Of a DNA stretch of 44,410 bases, positions 38,878 through 44,410 are shown piece after piece. Origin of the DNA: a virus; IMG/VR virus record IMGVR_UViG_3300050134_000016, positions 1 to 44,410 of that record; one strand, 5' to 3'. Below the pieces are notes generated by a model. The model did not search any database. It was given only the letters and a program-made list of their open reading frames with translations, and was not told where the DNA came from. How positions within the stretch are numbered: position 1 is the stretch's first letter; the number at the start of each line of letters is the position of its first letter. The position numbers and the translations under genes were made by a program.

Positions 38878-39264
38878 CTAGGTGCCACAAGGGTTACAGT
38901 GAGGAACCACGGTTAATCTCACCGTGTTTGAGATTTGTCCATTTGGATTCATTACGCGAACAGGAACGATGGTTTGGTCGGGCGGGTTCTGCGGAAAATC
39001 AGGGTTAACGACCGAGGGCGGGACGTTGAAGGTGATGGCCGTCGCGGTAACCGTCTGTGGCTGCAACACTGTGTCATCACCGAACAGGACGGTCACTCCT
39101 GTCGTGAAACGTTCCCCGGTCAAAGCGAATTGTTGAGCGTTGTCGTTCTCGTAGAACGTGGGAGCGGTCAAAGCCGCAGGGCTGATTTGGGTCAGCACGG
39201 GCGTGGTCGGTCCACCGCAAGCGGTCAGAGCGAGCACGAAAAACAGCAGGATCGAACGTTTCAT
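38878..39264 (-). CDS. Lipoprotein with IPT/TIG-like domain
   Basis: 128 aa. MKRSILLFFVLALTACGG is a lipoprotein signal peptide with lipobox LTAC, so Cys 16 would be lipidated. The mature part fits one IPT/TIG Ig-like domain: LTQISPAALTAP, FALTGERFTTGVTVLFGDD, VTATAITFNVPPSV, then VPVRVMNPNGQISNTVRLTVV. It ends with HCNPCGT. It probably sits on the inner leaflet of the outer membrane or on the inner membrane, as do many phage superinfection-exclusion lipoproteins (role inferred). Its ATG overlaps the upstream 61-aa gene (ATGA). Confidence 0.72.
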   Translation of the reverse strand: MKRSILLFFVLALTACGGPTTPVLTQISPAALTAPTFYENDNAQQFALTGERFTTGVTVLFGDDTVLQPQTVTATAITFNVPPSVVNPDFPQNPPDQTIVPVRVMNPNGQISNTVRLTVVPHCNPCGT

Positions 39265-39446
39265 AATTGGAACAGTCCCTCCCCACGCTTGTATTTTTCG
39301 ATGATGCTGATGACGGCCACGCGGCTATCGTTCCATGACTTCTCTTCAGGATGGATGGGAATCAGAACGCATCCCGCCAGAATTTCTTTGCGGGCACCCT
39401 CTAACGCGGCGATGGTTTCCTTGGATGGTTTCTTTGTTTTAGCCAT
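39261..39446 (-). CDS. Small hypothetical protein
   Basis: 61 aa. It has a basic N-terminus (MAKTKKPSKETIAALEGARKE) followed by LAGCVLIPIHPEEKSWNDSRVAVISIIEKYKRGEG. No signal peptide. It is coupled to the lipoprotein gene by ATGA. A TACACT box lies 7 nt before ATG and there is no good Shine-Dalgarno. Unknown function. Confidence 0.5.
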   Translation of the reverse strand: MAKTKKPSKETIAALEGARKEILAGCVLIPIHPEEKSWNDSRVAVISIIEKYKRGEGLFQL

Positions 39447-39508
39447 GCTCAGCAGTGTATCACAAAACTCGCTGGTTCGCTAACTGGTTCAAAAAATGAG
39501 CTATCAGA

Positions 39509-39964
39509 ATGATCGGTATGAAAGAAACCCTCAAAAAGACATGCACGAAATGTGGCGATGAGAAGGAAGCCGTGACTGACAATTTTGCCCCCCGAAAAGA
39601 GGGAAAGTATGGCCTGCGGAACGAATGCCGCGAATGTCGCAAAGCCTACAACCGTGATCGGTACACCATGAGCGGAAAACGTGATAAAGTTCATTCGGAT
39701 CGCATGATGCGAGAGCACGGGTTAAAACCCGGGGAGTACGAAGCTCAAGCCGCTAAGCAGGGGCATGTATGTGCTGTCTGCGGTAACCCCGAAGTCAATG
39801 TAATTCGCGGGGGGAAGTGTCGTCTGGCGGTAGACCACAACCATAAAACAGGGCGGCGGCGAGGGCTCCTCTGTGTTCGCTGCAATACCGCTCTCGGCCT
39901 CCTGAACGAAGACCCAACTATCCTGATGAAAGCTGTGGTATATTTACAAACATGGGCTGCTTAA
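39509..39964 (+). CDS. HNH endonuclease, endonuclease VII-like (homing type)
   Basis: 151 aa (or 148 from the ATG at 39518). N-terminal zinc module CTKCGDEKE, then CRECRKAYNRDRY. HNH core CAVCGN, then LAVDHNHKTGRRRGLLC and CNTALGLLNEDP. It has the same signature as the copies at 9775, 13397 and 43656. Its last 13 nt overlap the presumed ATG (39952) of the radical-SAM gene, so it sits precisely at that gene's start. Confidence 0.86.
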   Translation: MIGMKETLKKTCTKCGDEKEAVTDNFAPRKEGKYGLRNECRECRKAYNRDRYTMSGKRDKVHSDRMMREHGLKPGEYEAQAAKQGHVCAVCGNPEVNVIRGGKCRLAVDHNHKTGRRRGLLCVRCNTALGLLNEDPTILMKAVVYLQTWAA

Positions 39965-40784
39965 ACGACAAAGAGAATTTTTCGCATTGGTTTGGGAATA
40001 TTCATCTCAGCGGGGCTTGCAACCGCTCCTGCTATTTTGCATCGGGCAGCACATGATGGCGCTCGATAAAGAGAACAATCTAAACCAGATTCCCAAGAAC
40101 ATCGGCAAGTTCCTCCGCGAGTGCATGGACAGGAACGTGCGGGAAATCTGCATGACAGGCACCAACACCGACCCCCTGCTTTACAAGAAGACGTTTGAAC
40201 TGCTGGACTACATCCGCTACATCATGAACAACAAGGTCCCCCTCGCCATCCGCACGAATGCCGTGCTGTATGATCGGAACACGTTTGGCTCCTACGACAA
40301 GGCCAGCATCACCATCTGCTCTTTCGATCCCGAGATTTACGTGAAAATGATGGGCAGCGGCAAGCCGCCCGACCTCGCTACGATCCTCAGTAACCACCCG
40401 AACATGGATATCAAGATCAACGTGGTTATGGGGCCTGAGAACGTGGGCGGCGGGGACATCTTCAAAACACTGGAAACCTTACAGGGGATGAACGGCCGCC
40501 GCGGCAATCTGCGGGAGCCCTACGGTCAGCCGCACATCGGCGACCCGCTGGCGAAATCACCAGCGACGTATGTCAAGCAGGTGTTGGGGATGCCGTCTTA
40601 CGACTGGGGCGGGTTGAGCGTCACGTATTGGGACGTGCATTACGTGGAAGTCGAGAGCGTCAATCTGTACGCCAACGGGAAGGTCAGTATCACCTACCCG
40701 ATTACGAAGGGACACGATCCGAGCGGCACCGTGCTGCCGCAGGTGTTCTTCCCGGGTGGGAGGATTCACGAGCAATGGCTATAA
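39952..40784 (+). pseudogene. Radical SAM enzyme, interrupted by an apparent 1-nt deletion
   Basis: Reading from the ATG at 39952 gives a start with HLSGACNRSCYF, then stops early. Re-reading one T at the run 40035-40038 joins it to the long downstream frame, giving CNRSCYFC, the CxxxCxxC cluster motif of radical SAM enzymes, followed by IGQHMMALDKENN. Later text (VREICMTGTNTDPLLYKKTFELLDYI, VPLAIRTNAVL, IKINVVMGPENVGGGD) fits a SAM-radical TIM barrel. The joined product would be about 277 aa. The break may be a sequencing or assembly error in the T run, a true mutation, or a programmed -1 shift. The substrate is unknown. Confidence 0.72.
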
Positions 40785-40822
40785 AACTGGACTTTTGAAG
40801 GCATTAGCAATTGGAGATTTCC

Positions 40823-41398
40823 ATGAAATTCGTCCCGCTCGCCCTCGTTGTATTGTTCGCCTCGCTCGCCTTCGGTCAGACCGCTGCCCCAAAGACACCC
40901 GCAGCCCCGCCAGCCGCTACTGCGCCCGCCCCAACTGCACCAGAACAGACGGCGGCTCAGCCTATCTTTGAAGCGGGTGGACTCGATGGTCTCTGCCAGT
41001 CAGGGCTCAATAATCACTACAATCTCGAAGAGGGGCACATCTTTGGGACCAACAACCCCACGGAGTCACTGGCTCTCTCGAACGCTTCCGCGTGTATCGG
41101 CTACATCACTGGCTGGGAACATGCGATAAGCGGGGCATTTATCACTGAGGACAACAGACTGTGGTTCGTTGAGGTTAGCGAGGAATTCAACGTGACCGCT
41201 GCGGCTAATCTCTTACACGAGTTCCTCAAAAAGAACCCGGATGCCCGCACGGTGCCGTCGCCTTTGGTTTTATTGAATGTTGCGGTGGAGGCGAAGGTCG
41301 CTAGGGTATCGCCTGTTGACATCAGAAGTTTTCAGCCAGATAAACCGCAGAACGAAGAACAAGCTCCCGCACCGCCTGTCCTTAAAAGCAAATCGTAA
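40823..41398 (+). CDS. Exported Rap1a/Tai-like protein
   Basis: 191 aa from the ATG at 40823 behind TTGGAG. MKFVPLALVVLFASLAFGQ is a signal peptide, followed by a Pro/Ala/Thr linker (about 20-45). The folded part resembles the Rap1a/Tai immunity-protein domain: GLCQSG near the start, ALSNASACIGYITGWEHA with the conserved 'C.GYi.G', then a helix ANLLHEFLKKNPDARTVPSPLVLLNVAVE, equivalent to 'v..yL..hPe.....a..lv..AL'. Two Cys could form the usual disulfide. Such domains are periplasmic. An immunity or exclusion role for a phage copy is inference. The C-terminal 35 residues are Pro/Glu-rich. Confidence 0.62.
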   Translation: MKFVPLALVVLFASLAFGQTAAPKTPAAPPAATAPAPTAPEQTAAQPIFEAGGLDGLCQSGLNNHYNLEEGHIFGTNNPTESLALSNASACIGYITGWEHAISGAFITEDNRLWFVEVSEEFNVTAAANLLHEFLKKNPDARTVPSPLVLLNVAVEAKVARVSPVDIRSFQPDKPQNEEQAPAPPVLKSKS

Positions 41399-41848
41399 TT
41401 ACTGAAGGCCGAGCGCCTTCTTCTCAACAGCTACGCGGTTCAGCGCACGCTGGAGGTCGCCACACGCAGCCTGATAGCCGTGGTTCGGCTGGAACCCACA
41501 CAACCACCAACTCATCGCTTTACCCCACAGTTTGCCTTCGAGTGACGCACGCCAAGAGTGTGCGCTCATGGTTTCGTCGTTCTGACCGTTCATGAAAGTG
41601 ACGTTCAGGAAAATGTCGAATGCGTCAAGCCAACGGTGAATGCGTCCTTCCAGATTGGTTTTCGCCATAGCAATGACGATGTTCTCTGGGGTCTGTGGCA
41701 TGGAGTTCGATGTGCCCCGAATGTGGTGCCACAGACGGAACAATAGGCTGACGATGACGAGACCAGTCGCGGCGGCGAGGTAGATTTCCCCGCCTAAAAT
41801 GAATTTGTGGATAAGGGTCATGCTCATACCCAAGAAACGGGTAGTCAT
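41399..41848 (-). CDS. Membrane-anchored phage protein, unknown function
   Basis: 149 aa from the ATG at 41848; ATGs at 41827 and 41821 are also possible, and none has a good Shine-Dalgarno. One transmembrane helix near the N-terminus (GGEIYLAAATGLVIVSLLF). A soluble domain follows with FDIFLNVTFMNGQNDETMSA, SWRASLEGKLWGKAMSWWL and GHQAACGDLQRAL-like text. The 'NVTF.nGq.DETiS..' motif recurs in many phage small proteins that I recall without an assigned function. It lies just downstream of the tRNA cluster, on the same strand. A lysis or envelope role is possible. Confidence 0.55.
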   Translation of the reverse strand: MTTRFLGMSMTLIHKFILGGEIYLAAATGLVIVSLLFRLWHHIRGTSNSMPQTPENIVIAMAKTNLEGRIHRWLDAFDIFLNVTFMNGQNDETMSAHSWRASLEGKLWGKAMSWWLCGFQPNHGYQAACGDLQRALNRVAVEKKALGLQ

Positions 41849-41854
41849 GAGATT

Positions 41855-41940
41855 TGGCTGGGAAGGAGGGACTCGAACCCCCACGCCTTTCGGCACTGGT
41901 TTCAAAGACCAGCGCGTCTACGCAGTTTCGCCACTTCCCA
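41855..41940 (-). tRNA. tRNA, class II shape, anticodon TTG
   Basis: 86 nt. Acceptor TGGGAAG/CTTCCCA with G73 and encoded CCA. D-arm GCG/CGC. Anticodon stem CTGGT/ACCAG with loop CTTTGAA, giving TTG (Gln codon CAA). Long variable arm (GCC-GAAA-GGC). T-loop TTCGAGT. The long arm and Leu-like D-arm are unexpected for a Gln tRNA, so amino-acid identity is uncertain. Confidence 0.85.
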
Positions 41941-41945
41941 ATATT

Positions 41946-42020
41946 TGGCTACCCCGCAGGGATTCGAACCCCGATCATCTGCTCCAAAGGCAGAGGTCCT
42001 AACCGTTAAACGACAGGGCA
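41946..42020 (-). tRNA. tRNA-Gln (anticodon TTG)
   Basis: 75 nt. Acceptor TGCCCTG/CGGGGTA, G73, encoded CCA. Anticodon stem TCTGC/GCAGA with loop CTTTGGA (TTG). T-arm CGGGG-TTCGAAT-CCCTG. D-loop with AACGGTTA. A normal class I Gln tRNA. Confidence 0.92.
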
Positions 42021-42101
42021 ACAAGTGATTTCCTCATCACATTCGATTGATTTGTATCGAGAATGTGACGTGGGACGCACTTTTTACTGTACGAATCGAT
42101 C

Positions 42102-42186
42102 TGGAGCTACCGGGGAGACTCGAACTCCCGTGGGGTTTCCCCGCCGCATTACAGGTGCGGTGCTGTCGCCGCTGAGCCACAGTAGC
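42102..42186 (-). tRNA. tRNA-Thr (anticodon TGT), long variable arm
   Basis: 85 nt. Acceptor GCTACTG/CGGTAGC, T73, encoded CCA. Anticodon stem CCGCA/TGCGG with loop CCTGTAA (TGT; C instead of T at position 33). Variable arm GGGG-AAA-CCCC. T-arm GGGAG-TTCGAGT-CTCCC. T73 matches the other two Thr tRNAs here. The long arm and C33 are unusual. Confidence 0.8.
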
Positions 42187-42196
42187 AAAACTTTTG

Positions 42197-42241
42197 TAGG
42201 CGTCTTTCCGCCTAAACTTTTCTTAGGCGCTTATCCGCCTA
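42197..42241 (-). terminator. Two tandem near-identical hairpins, probable double terminator
   Basis: On the minus strand TAGGCG-GATAAG-CGCCTA is followed by AGAAAAGTTT, then TAGGCG-GAAAGA-CGCCTA is followed by CAAAAGTTTT. The first begins within the stop codon of the gene at 42239-42571. The T tracts are short. A role in processing the downstream tRNA is also possible. Confidence 0.55.
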
Positions 42242-42571
42242 GCAACACGGGCCATGGATCGAATGCTCCGATCCGAGAGCCCGTTCAAGATCAGGAATGG
42301 AATCGCAACACGTGTAGCATTCACAATTCTTCGGGTGATCCTTCACCCACTCCTTCAAATCCCACAATGCTTGTTCGGCGGCATCGTGAAGCGATAGGAC
42401 AACCACAGGCTCGGGCTCATCGTAACCAAGGCCGCGAACTGGCCTTTTGTCATCCGTCACCACAAAAGTTACGGTGCTGCCGACCTTCACCATCTTCTGA
42501 ATAATGTGAGGGTGGGCAAAAAAATCCACCTTGTTCTCGAACGACTCGTTGCACATTTCACAGTTGTACAT
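42239..42571 (-). CDS. Small zinc-finger protein, unknown function
   Basis: 110 aa from the ATG at 42571 behind AAGGAGAAC; earlier in-frame codons run into the tRNA upstream. The N-terminal C2H2-like finger is MYNCEMCNESFENKVDFFAHPHI. The middle is a beta segment (VKVGSTVTFVVTDDKRPV). The C-terminus has CECYTCCD and ends HGPCC. It lies between two tRNA-Thr genes, about 60 nt after one. Function is unknown. Confidence 0.6.
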   Translation of the reverse strand: MYNCEMCNESFENKVDFFAHPHIIQKMVKVGSTVTFVVTDDKRPVRGLGYDEPEPVVVLSLHDAAEQALWDLKEWVKDHPKNCECYTCCDSIPDLERALGSEHSIHGPCC

Positions 42572-42630
42572 GCTGTTCTCCTTGAACCACCTCATTGTGC
42601 CGCACGACGATTCTGGGCCATATCTAATTT

Positions 42631-42705
42631 TGGAGCCCATGACCGGGGATGATCCGGTGTCGATTGCTTACCAAGCAATTATTCTACCTGTTGAACTACA
42701 CGGGC
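42631..42705 (-). tRNA. tRNA-Thr (anticodon GGT)
   Basis: 75 nt. Acceptor GCCCGTG/CATGGGC, T73, encoded CCA. D-arm GTTC/GAAT. Anticodon stem ATTGC/GCAAT with loop TTGGTAA (GGT). T-arm ACCGG-ATCATCC-CCGGT. Its first 27 nt also form the end of the HNH gene at 42679-43332. Confidence 0.88.
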
Positions 42706-43332
42706 ACGTTTTGCTGCTCGAATATGGGTCAAGTTTTCATCTTTAGCCCATTGTAGGACGGTCATGTGGCTCACGCCTAGCTTTTGACCGAGTTCTCTAT
42801 AGTCATTGCCATCGAGCATTACCATCAATTCTTCGCGAGGAGGCCGACTGTACTTACGCATCGCCGCCCCGTTCTTTCTTCCGATGCCCTTGCCTCGACA
42901 CTCTATACAGTATTTCTGTACTCCTGATACCCGAGATCGATTGAGGTGGAATTTGTCGAGTGCAAGGAAACATTTACAACCTAAACACCAAGACATCCCC
43001 TCAGGTGCGGCGTTTATCTTTGCCCAGTATTGCTTGATACTTTCTCGTTGCGCTTCTGGATTTCGTCGTGCCGCTTTACCATTACAGGTGCGGTGCGAAA
43101 AAGCGATATTGTTCAAATCCCAAAACAAATCGGAGGATTCGTCAAGCCAAGCTTTCTTGTGGTCTACCGAAAACTCTTCGACTGTTTCAATTCGCTTACC
43201 ACAGCGAAAACATGCATCTCGACAAAGCTCCTGTGCCATGCGAAGTAAGAGTTGAGCCCACAAACGGTTTCGTGCCGCACCGTACGATATACCCAACTGT
43301 TCTTTTATTTTTCGTGCGGTATTGCTGCTCAT
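42679..43332 (-). CDS. HNH endonuclease with C-terminal HTH, ending inside a tRNA gene
   Basis: 217 aa, ATG at 43332. N-terminal HNH: CFRCGKR (about 42-48), FSVDHKKAWLDE with the catalytic His, LNNIAFSHRTCNGKAA. A second zinc module follows (CLGCKCFLALDKF, YCIECRGKG). The C-terminal helix-turn-helix (DYRELGQKLGVSHMTVLQWAKDE) probably recognises the insertion site. The last nine codons and stop lie inside tRNA-Thr(GGT). It is placed between two tRNA-Thr genes. The start has no Shine-Dalgarno, but GGGTATTAA ends 5 nt before ATG. Confidence 0.84.
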   Translation of the reverse strand: MSSNTARKIKEQLGISYGAARNRLWAQLLLRMAQELCRDACFRCGKRIETVEEFSVDHKKAWLDESSDLFWDLNNIAFSHRTCNGKAARRNPEAQRESIKQYWAKINAAPEGMSWCLGCKCFLALDKFHLNRSRVSGVQKYCIECRGKGIGRKNGAAMRKYSRPPREELMVMLDGNDYRELGQKLGVSHMTVLQWAKDENLTHIRAAKRARVVQQVE

Positions 43333-43337
43333 AACAG

Positions 43338-43346
43338 TTAATACCC
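43338..43346 (-). promoter_or_regulatory. -10-like box GGGTATTAA next to the HNH start
   Basis: TTGGGTATTAA on the minus strand, with TATTAA ending 5 nt before the ATG at 43332. Nearly the same string precedes the starts at 27171 (plus strand) and 44186. It lies between tRNA-Thr(CGT) and the HNH gene. Confidence 0.45.
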
Positions 43347-43352
43347 AATTTT

Positions 43353-43427
43353 TGGAGCCTCCGACCGGGAACGATCCGATATCTTCGGTTTACGAAACCG
43401 ACGTTCTGCCAGTTGAACTACAGAGGC
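43353..43427 (-). tRNA. tRNA-Thr (anticodon CGT)
   Basis: 75 nt. Acceptor GCCTCTG/CGGAGGC, T73, encoded CCA. D-arm GTTC/GAAC. Anticodon stem TCGGT/ACCGA with loop TTCGTAA (CGT). T-arm close to that of tRNA-Thr(GGT), suggesting these two arose by duplication. Confidence 0.9.
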
Positions 43428-43433
43428 AACCTT

Positions 43434-43625
43434 TTAGTGTTTCGCATTCGTCCGAGGGCCTTTACGTTCCCACTGCGGCAAATTCTTGCCCCCGACAAAC
43501 GCCGCGATGCCGGGGAACCTCTCGCAATAACTCGCGATCAACGCACAATCCTTCTCATGCATCCGCAGGTTCCCACCCGCCTTGACTCCGCACGCTCCGC
43601 ATGGTCGCTCGTCTGTTGTACCCAT
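43434..43625 (-). CDS. Small Cys/His protein, unknown function
   Basis: 63 aa. CGACGVKAGGNLRMHEKDC gives a CxxC...H...C zinc-finger-like motif in the first 27 residues, followed by a helix and a basic tail. The stop is 7 nt from the tRNA-Thr(CGT) 5' end. No Shine-Dalgarno is visible at the ATG. It is accepted as a gene because the motif is coherent and the strand agrees with its neighbours. Confidence 0.5.
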   Translation of the reverse strand: MGTTDERPCGACGVKAGGNLRMHEKDCALIASYCERFPGIAAFVGGKNLPQWERKGPRTNAKH

Positions 43626-43655
43626 ACATGGGTCTTTAAGTACCCTAAACAGCCG

Positions 43656-44186
43656 CTATATGGGTAAACTATGTCCCGTTACCCACTCAGACGGGATGTA
43701 TTTCTTGAATCTTTTTAGTTCAACTCCGTGCTTCCTTACCCAACGCATCACCGTTTTTGGCATCACGTCGTAGTGCTCTGCGAGACGTTTCCACGTATAT
43801 CCCTCTTTTCGTAGTCTCAACAGTTCATCGAGGCTCGGTATTTCAACGTCTTTCTGAATCGGCGGATTTAGATTTTGAAGGTAGTGGCAAAATTTCTCGT
43901 CCAATCCCTCACGTAAAACCATCTCCCACCACCCAAGAGCCAAGTTACATCTACGGCATAGCCAACCTCGCGGTTCCTTCGTCACATGATCGTGGTCGAG
44001 GCACAGCTTTTCAATATTACCGCAGGACTCGCAGGGTCCCGTCTTTATCTCGCCTGTCGGGTTTACTACTCCCCGAGTCTTCCTTTTAGAACGCCTGTGA
44101 GAATCGGGATGCGCCATCTGCCACGCTGCTGATCGAGCTAAAGCTTCTTCCCGATGCTCCGAATACCATGTCATAAAATCCCCCAT
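43656..44186 (-). CDS. HNH endonuclease VII-like with C-terminal HTH (homing type)
   Basis: 176 aa from the ATG at 44186; the ATG at 44174 has a GGGGGA site and may be the real start. The HNH core is CESCGNIEK, then LCLDHDHVTKEPRGWLC and CNLALGWWEMVL, the same signature as the genes at 9775, 13397 and 39509. Unlike them it carries a C-terminal helix-turn-helix (YTWKRLAEHYDVMPKTVMRWVRKHG). The N-terminus is helical and lacks the usual first zinc module. It lies between tRNA-Ile and the small Cys/His gene. Confidence 0.85.
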   Translation of the reverse strand: MGDFMTWYSEHREEALARSAAWQMAHPDSHRRSKRKTRGVVNPTGEIKTGPCESCGNIEKLCLDHDHVTKEPRGWLCRRCNLALGWWEMVLREGLDEKFCHYLQNLNPPIQKDVEIPSLDELLRLRKEGYTWKRLAEHYDVMPKTVMRWVRKHGVELKRFKKYIPSEWVTGHSLPI

Positions 44187-44196
44187 ACCTAATCAA

Positions 44197-44205
44197 CTAA
44201 TACCC
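44197..44205 (-). promoter_or_regulatory. -10-like box GGGTATTAG upstream of the HNH gene
   Basis: TTTTGGGTATTAG on the minus strand, 10 nt before the ATG at 44186. It repeats the TTGGGTATTA string seen at 43338 and 27155. Confidence 0.4.
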
Positions 44206-44234
44206 AAAATGGGGGGTTTTGTCGAACTAAAAAT

Positions 44235-44308
44235 TGGTAGACCCTCAGGGATTCGAACCCCAATCTCACGCTAATCGGGCGTGGGCCTTGCCGTTAGACG
44301 AAGGGTCC
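44235..44308 (-). tRNA. tRNA, probably Ile (anticodon GAT)
   Basis: 74 nt. Acceptor GGACCCT/AGGGTCT, A73, encoded CCA. D-arm with CTAACGGCAAGG. Anticodon stem CACGC/GCGTG with loop CCGATTA (GAT; C at position 33, T at 37). T-loop TTCGAAT. The body is clear, but the odd loop makes the anticodon assignment less certain. Confidence 0.82.
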
Positions 44309-44318
44309 ACAAACGGGC

Positions 44319-44410
44319 TTACTCGTCAAAATACGCTTCGTCACAGTCCGTGCAGTAATGGTAGTTCGGCTGCTCTTCGTCCGTGACGTAATTGTGCCCG
44401 TACATCTGGC
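44319..44410 (-). CDS. C-terminal fragment of a CxxC protein (runs off window)
   Basis: Only the last 29 residues are visible: QMYGHNYVTDEEQPNYHY, then CTDCDEAYFDE and stop. The CTDC pair and acidic end suggest a small zinc-ribbon protein. It lies 10 nt upstream of the tRNA-Ile 5' end on the same strand. The start is outside the window. Confidence 0.55.
   Translation of the reverse strand, partial: QMYGHNYVTDEEQPNYHYCTDCDEAYFDE

Noticed and set aside
42036-42067. Hairpin TCACATTC / GAATGTGA between two tRNAs as a terminator
   Set aside because: No T tract follows on either strand; it may only be a tRNA-processing or spacer structure.
42680-42688. GGTAGAATA on the minus strand, as in the promoter motif
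   Set aside because: It lies in the D-arm region of tRNA-Thr(GGT), and no CCTAGC occurs 18 bp upstream.
1-44410. CRISPR array or transposon
   Set aside because: No regularly spaced direct repeats and no transposase-like protein were seen; repeated sequence is confined to coding low-complexity stretches and short motifs.

Overview
The window is part of the genome of a tailed, contractile-tail bacteriophage (myovirus). The evidence is a minus-strand virion module with a major capsid protein, a prohead protease next to a scaffold-like acidic protein, a tail tube protein, a very long tail sheath and several neck or connector-type proteins. No terminase or portal is visible and both ends cut through genes, so the full genome is clearly larger. 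The host is not identifiable with certainty. A lipoprotein, an OmpA-like domain, a TonB-C-like domain and signal peptides ending in F-A-Q/F-G-Q point to a diderm host, perhaps an acidobacterium (inference).

Layout. 1-23.7 kb: virion module, almost entirely on the minus strand, invaded by a GIY-YIG gene and three HNH genes (a fourth, at 13.4-13.8 kb, lies just before the 144-aa structural gene and is counted among these three). It also holds two non-coding stretches of about 295 nt. One contains an 88-nt tRNA-like element followed by a strong terminator; the other is a structured region of unknown role. 23.7-27.5 kb: small genes on both strands, including a Cys/His protease-like protein, a P-loop NTPase/kinase and a DUF1599 (Nmad1-like) protein. 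27.5-31.1 kb: an exported TonB-C-like protein and an operon encoding two enzymes that together make NAD+ from nicotinamide (NAMPT and NMN adenylyltransferase-Nudix). 31.1-35.9 kb: UvrD-type helicase interrupted by an intein, a complete PP2C phosphatase and a DUF3850/ASCH protein. 35.9-41.4 kb: a run of exported or envelope proteins (coiled coil, OmpA-like, an orphan UDP-binding domain with a signal peptide, a TIG lipoprotein, a Rap1a/Tai-like protein) plus a radical-SAM gene broken by one apparent missing T. 41.4-44.4 kb: six tRNA genes (two UUG-anticodon tRNAs, three Thr, probably one Ile) interleaved with HNH genes and small zinc-finger proteins.

Most notable: (i) a three-copy promoter signature, CCTAGC-N18-GGTAGAATA, with identical spacing, placed before the NAD operon and before two exported proteins; (ii) several genes whose -10-like box lies only 5-8 nt before ATG, suggesting leaderless mRNAs; (iii) the NAD+ salvage pair; (iv) the exported-protein cluster, especially the secreted UDP-glucose-dehydrogenase C-terminal domain; (v) a very high load of homing elements, one of which ends inside a tRNA gene.

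All functional calls come from reading motifs by eye; no database search was run.
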